This document shows, one piece after another, positions 1 through 8,172 of a stretch of DNA of 64,000 nucleotides; position 1 is the stretch's first letter, and every line of letters begins with the position of its first letter. A program made the translations under genes and the position numbers. The notes below the pieces were generated by a model. It made no database searches, had not been told where the DNA came from, and saw nothing but the letters and a program-made list of their open reading frames with translations. Origin of the DNA: Rhodococcus triatomae BKS 15-14 (lineage in GTDB: Bacteria > Actinomycetota > Actinomycetes > Mycobacteriales > Mycobacteriaceae); the NCBI GenBank assembly GCA_000341795.1, contig AODO01000021.1:50373-114372 (forward strand). Reading direction: 5' to 3'.

Positions 1-781
1 GCGGGGCGACACAGCGCCTTTCGTACCGAAGCCAGTACAGCAGAACCGCGACACCCCCGAGCGCCAGCGCGAGTGCGGCACCGATCCCCCACCGCTTCCC
101 CTCCGCGATGGCGAGCAGGAGCGCACAGAGCCCGATCGCGAGCAGCGCGGCGCCGACGACGTCGAACCGTTCCCCGCCCCGCTGCGCCACCGGCGTACGC
201 GGGATCGCCGACCAGGTGACGACGAGGGAGATCACACTGAGCGCCAGCAACATCCAGAAGACGCGGCGGTAGCCACCGTCGCCGGACACCAGCACACCCG
301 CCGCGACCATGCCGACGCCGCCGCCCGCCGCCATGATTCCCGACATCAGACCGATGGCATGGGTCAGTCTGCGCTCGTCGAGGAGCGCACGGAGCACCCC
401 GACACCGACCGGGAACAACGCGAAGGCGGTCCCCTGCAGCACTCGCCCGACGAGCAGCAGTGGGAGGGACGGCGCCAGTACGCAGAGGATCGATCCGGCG
501 ACCACGACGACCAGCGTCCCGATCAGGACCGGGCGTCCTCCGCGCTGATCGGCGAGCCGACCGAGGACCGGGGTCGACACGGCGGCCGCGAGCAGGTTCG
601 CGGTGAGCACCCAGCCCACCGCGATGGGACCCACTCCGAGTTGCCGGGCCATGGTCGGAATCACCGGCACCACGGCAGCCTGCAGGATGGACAGCGTCAT
701 CACCGAAAAGCACAGCGCGGCAACGACTCGCCCGCCGCGTATCGAGGTGGCCGGGGCGTCGACCCCGGCGACAGCCGTCAC
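1..781 (-). CDS. MFS exporter, amino-terminal part (runs off window)
   Basis: Amino-terminal 260 residues of a major facilitator superfamily permease; the carboxyl end lies outside the window. Hydrophobic helices alternate with short charged loops, and the helix 2-3 loop carries the family signature GRLADQRGGRPV (residues 74-85). A glycine-rich helix 5 (SGIMAAGGGVGMVAAG) resembles the antiporter motif of drug:H+ exporters. The GTG start overlaps the TGA of the upstream crotonase gene as GTGA, so it is probably translated by coupling as the last gene of a reductase-crotonase-transporter operon. Substrate unknown; export of an aromatic or acid intermediate is an inference from context. Confidence 0.85.
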   Translation of the reverse strand, partial: MTAVAGVDAPATSIRGGRVVAALCFSVMTLSILQAAVVPVIPTMARQLGVGPIAVGWVLTANLLAAAVSTPVLGRLADQRGGRPVLIGTLVVVVAGSILCVLAPSLPLLLVGRVLQGTAFALFPVGVGVLRALLDERRLTHAIGLMSGIMAAGGGVGMVAAGVLVSGDGGYRRVFWMLLALSVISLVVTWSAIPRTPVAQRGGERFDVVGAALLAIGLCALLLAIAEGKRWGIGAALALALGGVAVLLYWLRYERRCVAP

Positions 782-1569
782 CTGCCTGCCCACTGCGGCG
801 TGCGTTTGGCGGCGAACGCCCGCGGCCCCTCCTTCGCGTCCTCGCTCGTCATGACGATCCGCGCGGCGTCGCGATTGAGTGTCCAGTCCTCCTGCGCCCA
901 GCCGGTGGTCGCGGCCGCGCACTCGTGCATCACACGCTTGCTCTGCTGCACGGCGACAGGCGCATTCGCCGCGATGGTTCCCGCCAGTTCGAGGGCGACC
1001 TCCAGCGCGGTGCCCGCGGGGGCGACTGCGTTGACCAACCCCAGCTCGTACGCGCGGGCCGCGGACACCGGGCGCCCGGTCAGCGCGATCTCCGCCGCGA
1101 CCTTGGGCGGCACCTGCCGGTGGATGCGGAGGACACCGCCGGCGGCGGCGATGAGTCCGCGGGTGACCTCGGGCAGCCCGAGGGAGGCCCGCTCGTCGAT
1201 GACGGCGAGGTCTGCCGAGAGCACGATCTCGGTGCCGCCCCCGAGCGCGAAACCGTTGACGGCCGCGATCACCGGCTTCGGGATCCAGTGCCGGACGATG
1301 CCCGCGAAGTCCCGGTCGCGGTGTTCGGGGTCGTAGACGCCCCGTCCCGCCGCGATCTCCTTCAGGTCCGCGCCTGCGCAGAAGGCCCGGCCGGCCCCGG
1401 TGATCACGACGACCCGGACCTGCGGGTCGGTGGCGGCGCGTTCCAGCGCGGCGCCCGCCGCCGCGGACAGCGTGGAGTTGACGGCGTTGAGCGCGTCGGG
1501 GCGGTTCAGCGTCACGATCGCGACGTGCTCGCGCACCTCGTACAGGGCGGCGGGCTCGGTTTCGGTCAC
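778..1569 (-). CDS. Enoyl-CoA hydratase/isomerase (crotonase) family
   Basis: 263-residue crotonase, the normal length for a single-domain enoyl-CoA hydratase. The CoA/oxyanion-hole region AFCAGADL (62-69) is intact and both catalytic glutamates are present: GGGTE (E114) and LPE (E134), the equivalents of rat E144 and E164. It should therefore be a true hydratase adding water to a trans-2-enoyl-CoA in the cytoplasm. The GTG start follows an AGGAG five bases upstream and lies 16 bp after the ferredoxin-reductase gene, with which it forms an operon. The acyl substrate is not predictable. Confidence 0.92.
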   Translation of the reverse strand: MTETEPAALYEVREHVAIVTLNRPDALNAVNSTLSAAAGAALERAATDPQVRVVVITGAGRAFCAGADLKEIAAGRGVYDPEHRDRDFAGIVRHWIPKPVIAAVNGFALGGGTEIVLSADLAVIDERASLGLPEVTRGLIAAAGGVLRIHRQVPPKVAAEIALTGRPVSAARAYELGLVNAVAPAGTALEVALELAGTIAANAPVAVQQSKRVMHECAAATTGWAQEDWTLNRDAARIVMTSEDAKEGPRAFAAKRTPQWAGR

Positions 1570-1585
1570 GGTGTCTCCTGCACGG

Positions 1586-2536
1586 TCAGAGGTCGAGAAC
1601 GAGTCGGGGGGTGCAGCTGCGGGAGACGCAGATCATCATCGCGTCGCCCGCCGCCTGCTCGTCCGCGGTGAGGACGGAGTCCCGGTGGTCGGGCGTGCCG
1701 CCGAGCACCGCGACCTCGCAGGTGCCGCAGGTGCCCTCGCGGCACGAGAAGTCGACCTCGACCCCGCGGCGCTGCAGCGCGTCGATGATCGACTCCGTTT
1801 CCGCGACCTCGACGACCTCGCCGGTGCGGCCCAACTCCACTTCGAACGAACCGTTCTCGGTGTCACCGACGTCCTTGGGCGCGAACCGCTCCACGTGGAG
1901 TGTGACGTGATCGCGCTCGCGGCACGCGGATTCGATCGCCTGCAGCAGCGGCTCGGGGCCGCAGCAGTACACCGCGGTACCGGGCGGGGCGGAGTCGAGG
2001 GCCGCGGCCAGATCGAGGATGCCGAACTCGTCCTGCGGACGGAGGAGGACCCGGTCGGGATGTGCGGCCGCCAGGTCGTCGGCGAAGGCCATGCTCGCGC
2101 GGGTGCGGCCGCCGTACAGCAACGTCCACGGCGTCGCCTGCTCGTCCACTCTGCGAAGCATCGGGCGCAGCGGAGTGATGCCGATACCCCCGGCGACGAA
2201 GAGATACGAGGGTGCGTCGGCGAGGGCGAAGTGATTGCGTGGACCGCCCACTTCGACGAGGTCACCGACCGCGAGCTTGTCGTGGACGTAGGCCGACCCG
2301 CCGCGTCCGTTCGGTTCGCGCAGCACGCCGACGGTGAGCGACGAGGTGTCGCCGGGGTCTCCGCACAACGAGTACTGCCGGGTCACCTCGCCGAGGACGA
2401 GGTCGAGATGGGCGCCGGGTTCCCAGTGCGCCACGGGACCACCGTCCGGGTCCGTGAGGGTCACGAGCACGACGCCGTCCGCAGCGGGATCCTTGGCACT
2501 CACCTGCATCCACCGTGCGGTCCGGTTATCACTCAT
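1586..2536 (-). CDS. Phthalate-dioxygenase-reductase type oxidoreductase (FMN, NAD, 2Fe-2S)
   Basis: Single-chain electron-transfer reductase of the PDR/VanB class that would pass NADH electrons to a Rieske oxygenase. Counting from the upstream GTG at 2548, the flavin-binding RQYS is near residues 57-60, the nucleotide-binding GGIGITP near 120-126, and a carboxyl-terminal plant-type ferredoxin domain has the cluster cysteines C269, C274, C277 and C307 (CREGTCGTC). The ATG at 2536 is preferred because the GTG at 2548 has almost no room for a ribosome site; this gives 316 residues. It is divergent from an SDR gene and shares two copies of the 23-bp dyad motif. The Rieske oxygenases at 9.4 kb and 60.8 kb have no reductase beside them, so it may serve them. 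Confidence 0.93.
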   Translation of the reverse strand: MSDNRTARWMQVSAKDPAADGVVLVTLTDPDGGPVAHWEPGAHLDLVLGEVTRQYSLCGDPGDTSSLTVGVLREPNGRGGSAYVHDKLAVGDLVEVGGPRNHFALADAPSYLFVAGGIGITPLRPMLRRVDEQATPWTLLYGGRTRASMAFADDLAAAHPDRVLLRPQDEFGILDLAAALDSAPPGTAVYCCGPEPLLQAIESACRERDHVTLHVERFAPKDVGDTENGSFEVELGRTGEVVEVAETESIIDALQRRGVEVDFSCREGTCGTCEVAVLGGTPDHRDSVLTADEQAAGDAMMICVSRSCTPRLVLDL

Positions 2537-2569
2537 CGGCCTGTCCACTCCACTCGATCACAACTTGAC

Positions 2570-2592
2570 TAAATCTTATGCAATTAGATTAA
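2570..2592. promoter_or_regulatory. 23-bp dyad operator-like site 1
   Basis: TAAATCTTA, five bases, then TTAGATTAA, an inverted repeat of the motif TAAAYCTAA-N5-TTAGRTTTA that recurs ten times in the window. It lies 34 bp before the ATG of the ferredoxin-reductase gene, in the divergent promoter region shared with the SDR. The AT content stands out sharply against the GC-rich surroundings. Binding protein unknown; a TetR repressor is inferred from dyad size. Confidence 0.6.
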
Positions 2593-2644
2593 TGAGACGC
2601 AAGGCCGACGTAGACGGCACTTGCAGACAGCAGCCTGTCGGGTC

Positions 2645-2667
2645 TAAATCTATAGTTGTTAGCCGTC
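2645..2667. promoter_or_regulatory. 23-bp dyad operator-like site 2 (weak right half)
   Basis: TAAATCTAT, five bases, then TTAGCCGTC. The left half matches the recurring motif well, the right half only in TTAG. It lies about 40 bp before the SDR ATG, on the other side of the same divergent promoter as site 1. Confidence 0.4.
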
Positions 2668-2706
2668 GGGAAGTCCGGTCGGCCGAGAGCGACAGGAGCA
2701 CACCCC

Positions 2707-3489
2707 ATGGACGCACCCTCCCCTCCCGGATCGGTGCTCGATCTGTTCCGCCTCACCGGATCGGTCGCCGTGGTGACCGGTGCGGGCAGCGGGCTCGGAG
2801 CGGGATTCGCACGGGCCCTCGCGGAGGCCGGAGCCGACGTCGTCGTCGCGGCGCGGCGCCGCGAACGGCTCGACGAGGTCGCGACCGACGTGACCGCCCT
2901 GGGTCGACGTTGCCTGGTGGTACCGACCGACGTGACCGACCCGGACCAGTGCGACGCCCTCGCCCGGGCCGCGATGGCCGAGTTCAGCCGCCTCGACATC
3001 CTGGTCAACAACGCCGGCGTCACGCACGCCGCACCGGCCACCCACGAGCGCCCCGAGGACTTCCGGAACGTGCTCGACGTCAACCTGTTCGGCGCGTACT
3101 GGACAGCCCGGGCGTGCGCCCGGGTGATGCAACCGGGGTCGAGCATCGTCAACGTCGCCAGCATGCTCGGCCTGGTGAAGTCGGTCCTTCCCCAGGCCGC
3201 GTACGCGTCGAGCAAGGCCGGGCTCATCGGCCTGACCCGCGACCTGTCGAACCAGTGGTCCGGACGAAAAGGCATCCGGGTCAACGCGATCGCCCCCGGA
3301 TTCGTGGACACCGACATGATCGGCGAGATGTCGGCGGACACCCTGGCCCGCTTCGTCGGGCAGTCCTCGCTCGGCCGCACCGCCACGCAGCGCGAGATCG
3401 ACGCCGCGGTGGTGTTCCTGGCAAGTCCCGCTTCCGGATACGTCACCGGATCGACCCTCGCGGTCGACGGCGGCACGTCCGGGCACTGA
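2707..3489 (+). CDS. Short-chain dehydrogenase/reductase (classical SDR)
   Basis: 260-residue classical SDR. It has the Rossmann glycine motif TGAGSGLGAG near the amino end, the NNAG structural motif, a catalytic serine in NVASM, and the YASSK catalytic Tyr/Lys pair. The ATG at 2707 is chosen because AGGAG lies eight bases upstream; the longer TTG start at 2656 would begin inside the operator region. It is followed 21 bp later by an alpha/beta hydrolase and then a TetR gene on the same strand. It probably oxidises or reduces a hydroxyl/keto group of a pathway intermediate; substrate unknown. Confidence 0.9.
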   Translation: MDAPSPPGSVLDLFRLTGSVAVVTGAGSGLGAGFARALAEAGADVVVAARRRERLDEVATDVTALGRRCLVVPTDVTDPDQCDALARAAMAEFSRLDILVNNAGVTHAAPATHERPEDFRNVLDVNLFGAYWTARACARVMQPGSSIVNVASMLGLVKSVLPQAAYASSKAGLIGLTRDLSNQWSGRKGIRVNAIAPGFVDTDMIGEMSADTLARFVGQSSLGRTATQREIDAAVVFLASPASGYVTGSTLAVDGGTSGH

Positions 3490-3510
3490 TCCACGCGAAA
3501 GGCCGACACC

Positions 3511-4383
3511 ATGACCGACACCTCCACCGTTCACCTCCCCGGCGACGGCGTCACCCTGACCGCGGACCGCTGGGACCCGGACGGCACCCGGCCCCACGGC
3601 ACGGTGCTGCTGCTCCACGGCGGTGGCCAGACGCGGCACTCGTGGCAGCGCACCGGCGCTCGCCTCGCCGAGCACGGCTGGAGTGCGCTGGCCGTCGACG
3701 CCCGCGGCCACGGGGACAGCGACTGGGCCGAGGACGGCGACTACGCGGTCGCGGCGCACGCCCGCGACCTCACCTCCGTCGTGGCCACCCTCGACGCTCC
3801 CCCGGTGCTGGTCGGTGCGTCGATGGGCGGGATGGCCTCACTCGTCGCGCTCGGTTCGACCCCGGAGCTCGGCCGCGCGCTGGTCCTCGTCGACATCACG
3901 CCGCGGGCCGAACCGGAGGGCCTGGCGAAGATTTCCGCCTTCATGCGCGACGGGTTGGCCGGTTTCGCGACCCTCGACGACGCCGCCGCCGCGGTCGCGG
4001 CGTACAACCCGCATCGCAGGCGTCCCCCGCGAGCCGACGGTCTGCGCAAGAACCTGCGCCAGCGCGACGGTCGCTGGTACTGGCACTGGGATCCGCGGAT
4101 GCTCAGTCACCGCGAGAACGCTCCCGAGCAGGCGGGGGTCCGGGAGGAACAGGCGCGGTCCGCCGCACGCGCGGTGACCGTCCCGACCCTGCTGATCCGT
4201 GGGGCGCAGTCGGACGTCGTAAGCGACGACGGTGCCCGGGACCTGCTGGACCTGATCCCGGGGTCGCGACAGGTCGACGTCGGCGGGGCCGGCCACATGG
4301 TCAGCGGGGACGACAACGACGTCCTCAGCGAGGGACTGCTCGAGTTCCTCACCGAGGACGTACTCGCGTCCCGACCGCGGTGA
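3511..4383 (+). CDS. Alpha/beta hydrolase
   Basis: 290-residue alpha/beta-hydrolase-fold enzyme. The oxyanion motif LLHGGG, the nucleophile elbow GASMGG, a late acid in GAQSDVV and the catalytic histidine in GAGHM are all in order, so the Ser-Asp-His triad looks intact. There is no signal peptide, so it should act on an ester, lactone or C-C bond substrate in the cytoplasm. It sits 21 bp behind the SDR and is presumably cotranscribed. Epoxide hydrolase is less likely because the nucleophile is serine. Confidence 0.88.
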   Translation: MTDTSTVHLPGDGVTLTADRWDPDGTRPHGTVLLLHGGGQTRHSWQRTGARLAEHGWSALAVDARGHGDSDWAEDGDYAVAAHARDLTSVVATLDAPPVLVGASMGGMASLVALGSTPELGRALVLVDITPRAEPEGLAKISAFMRDGLAGFATLDDAAAAVAAYNPHRRRPPRADGLRKNLRQRDGRWYWHWDPRMLSHRENAPEQAGVREEQARSAARAVTVPTLLIRGAQSDVVSDDGARDLLDLIPGSRQVDVGGAGHMVSGDDNDVLSEGLLEFLTEDVLASRPR

Positions 4384-4465
4384 CCGGGCACAGAACCGTC
4401 CACCCGTTACGATCGGTTCCACCAACCAGGCGCGCCGTCTGGTGCCGCCGAATGGAAAGCCCGAG

Positions 4466-5107
4466 ATGCCTCGCCCGTCGAAACCGCTGATCAGCCGCGC
4501 CTCCGCAGTGGCTGCCTCCATCGAGATCATCGACAGCGAGGGGCTCGATGCGTTCAGCCTGCCGCGCCTGGCGCAGCATCTCGGTGTCCGTGCGCCGTCG
4601 CTGTACCACCACTTCTCCGACAAGTCGGCGATCCTCTCGGCGGTTGCCCGGCAGATCGCCGGCGCCGGGTCGATTCCCCGACGCAAGCCGGGACCGGACT
4701 GGCCCGAGTACTTCGTCTCGATCGCCCTGAACTTCCGGCAGTCGATCCTGCGCCACCGGAACGCGGCCCCGATCCTGCTGCAGTACCTGCCGCGTGACCT
4801 GCTGCTCGGCACCTACGAGGAGACCGCCCGGTTCCTGGAGGCCTCGGGCGTGCCGGCACGGCTGCACGTACAGATTCTCGACGGAATGGAACGACTGTCG
4901 CTCGGTGCCGCTCTCACCGAGGCGATGCGCGGGCCGAGCACCCGCAAGACGATCTTCCCGAACGTCGATGCGGAGTCGCAGCCCACGCTGGCCCGGGCGC
5001 TGGCCGAGAACGAGCTGACCTCCAAGATGCTCTACGAGGAGATGGTCCGCAGCTTCCTCTACGGCGTCACCCGGAACGAGACAGGCGCGGACGTCAGGTC
5101 GGCCTGA
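4466..5107 (+). CDS. TetR-family transcriptional regulator
   Basis: 213-residue TetR-type repressor. The amino-terminal helix-turn-helix (SLPRLAQHLGVRAPSLYHHFSDKSA) is typical, and the long ligand domain with GMERLSLGAALTEAM resembles the TetR-class carboxyl domain. The ATG at 4466 follows GGAAAG six bases upstream; a GTG at 4442 is the alternative. It ends the SDR-hydrolase run and is a candidate regulator of the divergent promoter at 2.6 kb, which carries two copies of the 23-bp dyad. Confidence 0.88.
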   Translation: MPRPSKPLISRASAVAASIEIIDSEGLDAFSLPRLAQHLGVRAPSLYHHFSDKSAILSAVARQIAGAGSIPRRKPGPDWPEYFVSIALNFRQSILRHRNAAPILLQYLPRDLLLGTYEETARFLEASGVPARLHVQILDGMERLSLGAALTEAMRGPSTRKTIFPNVDAESQPTLARALAENELTSKMLYEEMVRSFLYGVTRNETGADVRSA

Positions 5108-5141
5108 CCTTCCTCGCGCCTGACCGGGGTGCTCGCGGGTC

Positions 5142-5166
5142 CCTCCCGAATGGCCCATTCGGGAGG
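5142..5166. terminator. Perfect 12-bp palindrome between convergent genes
   Basis: CCTCCCGAATGG and its exact reverse complement are separated by one base. The position, 3' of both a plus-strand TetR gene and a minus-strand monooxygenase gene, suits a bidirectional terminator, but there is no T-run. A further half-site CCATTCGGGA follows at 5184-5193, which is more like an operator array than a terminator. Confidence 0.5.
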
Positions 5167-5209
5167 TCGGACCGACCGATGCGCCATTCGGGAACATCGC
5201 GGCGCGGCG

Positions 5210-5602
5210 TCAGGGTCGTTCGAAGAGGTTCACCGCGGTGGTGACGCGTTCCTCCGGCAGTTCCTCCGCGATGTTCGCGCCGGTGCGCAGCCAACCCCCG
5301 CGCAGCGCAGAGCGAAGCCAGTTGTCCAGGGCGGTCCGGGTTTCGAAGCGGAGCACGATGACGCAGACGTCGGAAGTGCTGCTCTCCTTGAGCCATCCGC
5401 CCCCGAGGAACCCCGGGAACATCCGGGCCAGCCCGAGGCCACTCTGAATCCAGTCGGCGAACTCGTCGTCACGGCCGGGGCGGATCCGGCGCACGATCGT
5501 GGTCGTCACGTTCTCGCCCACGCCGGAGTCAATGCCCTCCGACCCGACCCCGTCGGTGCTGTCCACTGTCCTCGCCTCGGTTCCCGCGCACATCTCCCGC
5601 AC
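5210..5602 (-). CDS. Antibiotic-biosynthesis-monooxygenase (ABM) fold protein
   Basis: About 130 residues with a single ABM/dimeric alpha-beta barrel domain starting at TTTIVRRIRPGRDDEFADW and ending in a GGWL- and W-rich half. Members are cofactor-free monooxygenases or small ligand-binding dimers. The first 30 residues look like a disordered, acidic leader. The start is uncertain: GTG at 5602 has AGGAAG six bases upstream, ATG at 5608 abuts that same AGGAAG, and a GTG just before TTTIVRR would give only the domain. It lies downstream of the aldehyde dehydrogenase but beyond a strong hairpin, so it is probably transcribed separately. Confidence 0.75.
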   Translation of the reverse strand: MREMCAGTEARTVDSTDGVGSEGIDSGVGENVTTTIVRRIRPGRDDEFADWIQSGLGLARMFPGFLGGGWLKESSTSDVCVIVLRFETRTALDNWLRSALRGGWLRTGANIAEELPEERVTTAVNLFERP

Positions 5603-5642
5603 AGACATCTTCCTGTGCGACCAACACAAAATAGCAGCGCCA

Positions 5643-5696
5643 CGACGACAGGCGATGTCCCCGGAACCGAGATTCCGGGGACATCGCCTGTCGTCG
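5643..5696 (-). terminator. 24-bp perfect hairpin terminator
   Basis: Two exactly complementary 24-base arms (5643-5666 and 5673-5696) flank the loop CCGAGA, just 3' of the aldehyde dehydrogenase stop. On the minus strand a TATTTT run follows about a dozen bases beyond the stem. It should end the SDR-aldehyde dehydrogenase transcript. Confidence 0.85.
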
Positions 5697-5708
5697 GCTG
5701 CCGGTCGG

Positions 5709-7196
5709 CTACGGCGCCGGCATGTGCACGGTCTTGGTCTCGAAGAACTCCTCGAGGCCCTCGACGCCACCCTCACGCCCGACACCGGACTGCTTGTATC
5801 CGCCGAACGGGATCGTGAAGTCGATGACGGCGCCGTTGACGCTGATCGTTCCGGTCCGGATGCGCTGCGCCAGCGCGTAGCCGCGGTCCAGGTCCTCGGT
5901 GTACACCGCGCCGGAGAGCCCGTAGATCGAGTCGTTCGCGATCGCGACCGCCTCGTCCTCGTCCTCGTAGGTGATGAGGGAGATGACGGGGCCGAACACT
6001 TCTTCCTGGGCGATCCGCATGTCGTTGCGCACGCCGTCGATGAGAGTGGGGGCGACGAAGAATCCCTGGTCGACACCCTCCGGACGGCCGCCGCCGAGCA
6101 CGACGGTCGCACCGTCCTCCACCGCCGAGGCGATGTAGCCCTCGACGCGGTCGCGATGCCGCTCGCCCGCGAGCGGTCCGAGGAAGTTGGTCGGCTCCCA
6201 CGGGTTGCCCATCGGGAGCGCGCCGTAGGCCGCCTTGAGCACCTCGACGACCTCGTCGTGTCGTGCGCGGGAGACGAGCACCCGGGTGAGGGCGATACAG
6301 GCCTGGCCGGACTGCATGCAGCCGCCCATCGGCAGCGACTGCACCACGTGGTTCAGGTCGGCGTCGTCGAGGATGATCGCGGCGGACTTGCCGCCCAGTT
6401 CCAGGGAGACCCGGGCGATACGCTCACTCGCCAGGGCCGCGATCCGACGTCCGGCGACGGTGGATCCGGTGAACGAGATGTGGTCGACGTCCGGGTTGGT
6501 GACGAGGGTCTCGGACACCTCCCGGTCGGCGATGAGGACGCTGACGACGCCCTCGGGGATGCGGCCCTCCGCGACGAGCTCGGCGATGACGTCGGCGAAG
6601 ACGGCGGGCGAGAGCGGTGCGTCCGGGGCCCCCTTGAGGATCACGGAGCAGCCGGCGGCGAGTGCGGGGGCGACCTTGAACGCGATGGTGCCGATCGGCC
6701 CGTTCCACGGGATGATCGCGGCGACAACGCCGGTCGGCTCCTTGAGGATCCGCGAGATGCCGCCGTCCGCGCGGGTGCGGTCCTCCCGCACCTCGAACGC
6801 GCGTGCCTCCTCGGCGACGGCGCGGAACAGGCTCGCGGTCATCTGCTGGGTGCCCGCGCTGACGGCCACGGGGATACCCACTTCGAGAACGCCGATCGTC
6901 GTCAGTTCCTCGGTGCGCTGCTCGAGCCGGTTCGCGATCTCCTCGACCACGTCGGCGCGCTCGGCCATGGTCTTGCCCGACCACACGCCGTCGTCGAAGG
7001 CCTTGCGGGCCGCGGCAACGGCGCGCTCGACGTCTTCCGCTGTGGCAGTGCGGATCCGGGCGGCGGGCTGCTCACTCCAGGAGTCGACGAGGTCGACCCA
7101 CTCGTCGCCGGTCGAGTCGACCCAGCGACCTCCGATGAAGACCTGCTCGCGGTCGGCGACCTCGGGGGCCGACGCGGTGGTGTCGGTGATGGTCAT
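5709..7196 (-). CDS. NAD(P)-dependent aldehyde dehydrogenase
   Basis: 495-residue aldehyde dehydrogenase superfamily enzyme. Landmarks in order are the PWNGPIG active-site entry, the cofactor motif FTGSTVAGRR, the general-base glutamate in ELGGKSA, the catalytic cysteine in SGQACIAL and the carboxyl EEVFGPV. The ATG at 7196 follows AGAGG and begins 16 bp after the mycofactocin-type SDR, so alcohol to aldehyde to acid is a natural reading of the pair. A longer start at 7253 would overlap the SDR. A paralogue is at 30.3-31.8 kb. Confidence 0.93.
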   Translation of the reverse strand: MTITDTTASAPEVADREQVFIGGRWVDSTGDEWVDLVDSWSEQPAARIRTATAEDVERAVAAARKAFDDGVWSGKTMAERADVVEEIANRLEQRTEELTTIGVLEVGIPVAVSAGTQQMTASLFRAVAEEARAFEVREDRTRADGGISRILKEPTGVVAAIIPWNGPIGTIAFKVAPALAAGCSVILKGAPDAPLSPAVFADVIAELVAEGRIPEGVVSVLIADREVSETLVTNPDVDHISFTGSTVAGRRIAALASERIARVSLELGGKSAAIILDDADLNHVVQSLPMGGCMQSGQACIALTRVLVSRARHDEVVEVLKAAYGALPMGNPWEPTNFLGPLAGERHRDRVEGYIASAVEDGATVVLGGGRPEGVDQGFFVAPTLIDGVRNDMRIAQEEVFGPVISLITYEDEDEAVAIANDSIYGLSGAVYTEDLDRGYALAQRIRTGTISVNGAVIDFTIPFGGYKQSGVGREGGVEGLEEFFETKTVHMPAP

Positions 7197-7212
7197 TGTG
7201 TGGCCTCTTATC

Positions 7213-8037
7213 TCAGCGGTTGTTGTAGCCGGCGTCGACCGGGAGGGTGACACCGGTGATGTAGCGCGCCTCGTCGGACGCGAGGAAGACGATCGCGTTG
7301 CTGATGTCGACGGCCTCGATCAGCTCGACCGGCATCGGGTTCTTGTAGGACTCGTCGTTCGCGACCTCGGGGTGCGAGTTGACGAATGCGCCGTACTCGG
7401 CGTTCGCGACCATCGGGGTGTTGACACCCGTCGGGTGGATGGTGTTGACGCGAATGAAGTGCTTGGCCAACTGCTTCGAGTACAGCCGCATCAGGCCGAC
7501 GACGCCGTGCTTGGCGGCCGAGTAACCGGCCTGGCCGGGGAACGTGTTGAGGCCGATGCTGGTGAGGCCGGCGGCCGAGCTGGTGATGGCGATGGATCCG
7601 CCCTCGCCGCGCTCGATCATGCCGGGCACCGCGACCTCGAGGACGTGCCACACGCCGGTGAGCATGGTGTCGACGGCGTCGTGCCAGGCCTGCGGCTCGC
7701 TGCCCTGGTCGATCACGGGCATGATGCCCGCGTTCGGGACCAGGATGTCGACGTGTCCGAACTGCTCGATGCCGGCATCGTAGGCGCGCTGGACGTCCTC
7801 GCGGTTGCGCACGTCGCCGATGGTGGTGACGATGCGGCCGCCGGCCGCCTTGACGAGGCGCTCGGTCTCGGCGAGGTCGTCCTCGGTCGCCATCGGGTAG
7901 AAGACGGTCGGGATCTGCGCGCAGATGTCCATGCCGATGATCGCGGCACCCTCTTCCGCCAGGCGGACCGCGTGGGCACGACCCTGACCCCGCGCGACGC
8001 CGGTGATGAATGCAACCTTGCCTTCGAGCCTGCTCAT
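7213..8037 (-). CDS. Mycofactocin-dependent-type SDR (carveol dehydrogenase-like)
   Basis: 274-residue SDR with the distinctive GVARGQGRAHAVRLAEEGA amino-terminal segment and the DIC at the end of beta-2. Both are hallmarks of the mycofactocin-coupled SDR subfamily, which keeps its nicotinamide cofactor bound and passes electrons to mycofactocin. NAG and YSAAK motifs are present. It is probably an alcohol dehydrogenase feeding the adjacent aldehyde dehydrogenase. No mycofactocin biosynthesis gene is in the window. The subfamily assignment rests on motif memory rather than a profile search. Confidence 0.88.
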   Translation of the reverse strand: MSRLEGKVAFITGVARGQGRAHAVRLAEEGAAIIGMDICAQIPTVFYPMATEDDLAETERLVKAAGGRIVTTIGDVRNREDVQRAYDAGIEQFGHVDILVPNAGIMPVIDQGSEPQAWHDAVDTMLTGVWHVLEVAVPGMIERGEGGSIAITSSAAGLTSIGLNTFPGQAGYSAAKHGVVGLMRLYSKQLAKHFIRVNTIHPTGVNTPMVANAEYGAFVNSHPEVANDESYKNPMPVELIEAVDISNAIVFLASDEARYITGVTLPVDAGYNNR

Positions 8038-8172
8038 GGGATTCCTTCTCTCGATGACTGTGTCAACCCGGACGCGGTCGCCGGCCGGCGACCGATCAGC
8101 TCGGGGAATCGACCACCCGGAATGCGGGGGATCTGGGCGCGGGCGGGTTTCCCGCAGCCGCTGTGAGTGCCG

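Noticed and set aside
2334..4490. 718-residue plus-strand open frame
   Set aside because: Arg/Pro/Gly-rich shadow of the SDR and hydrolase genes in another frame; no family motif.
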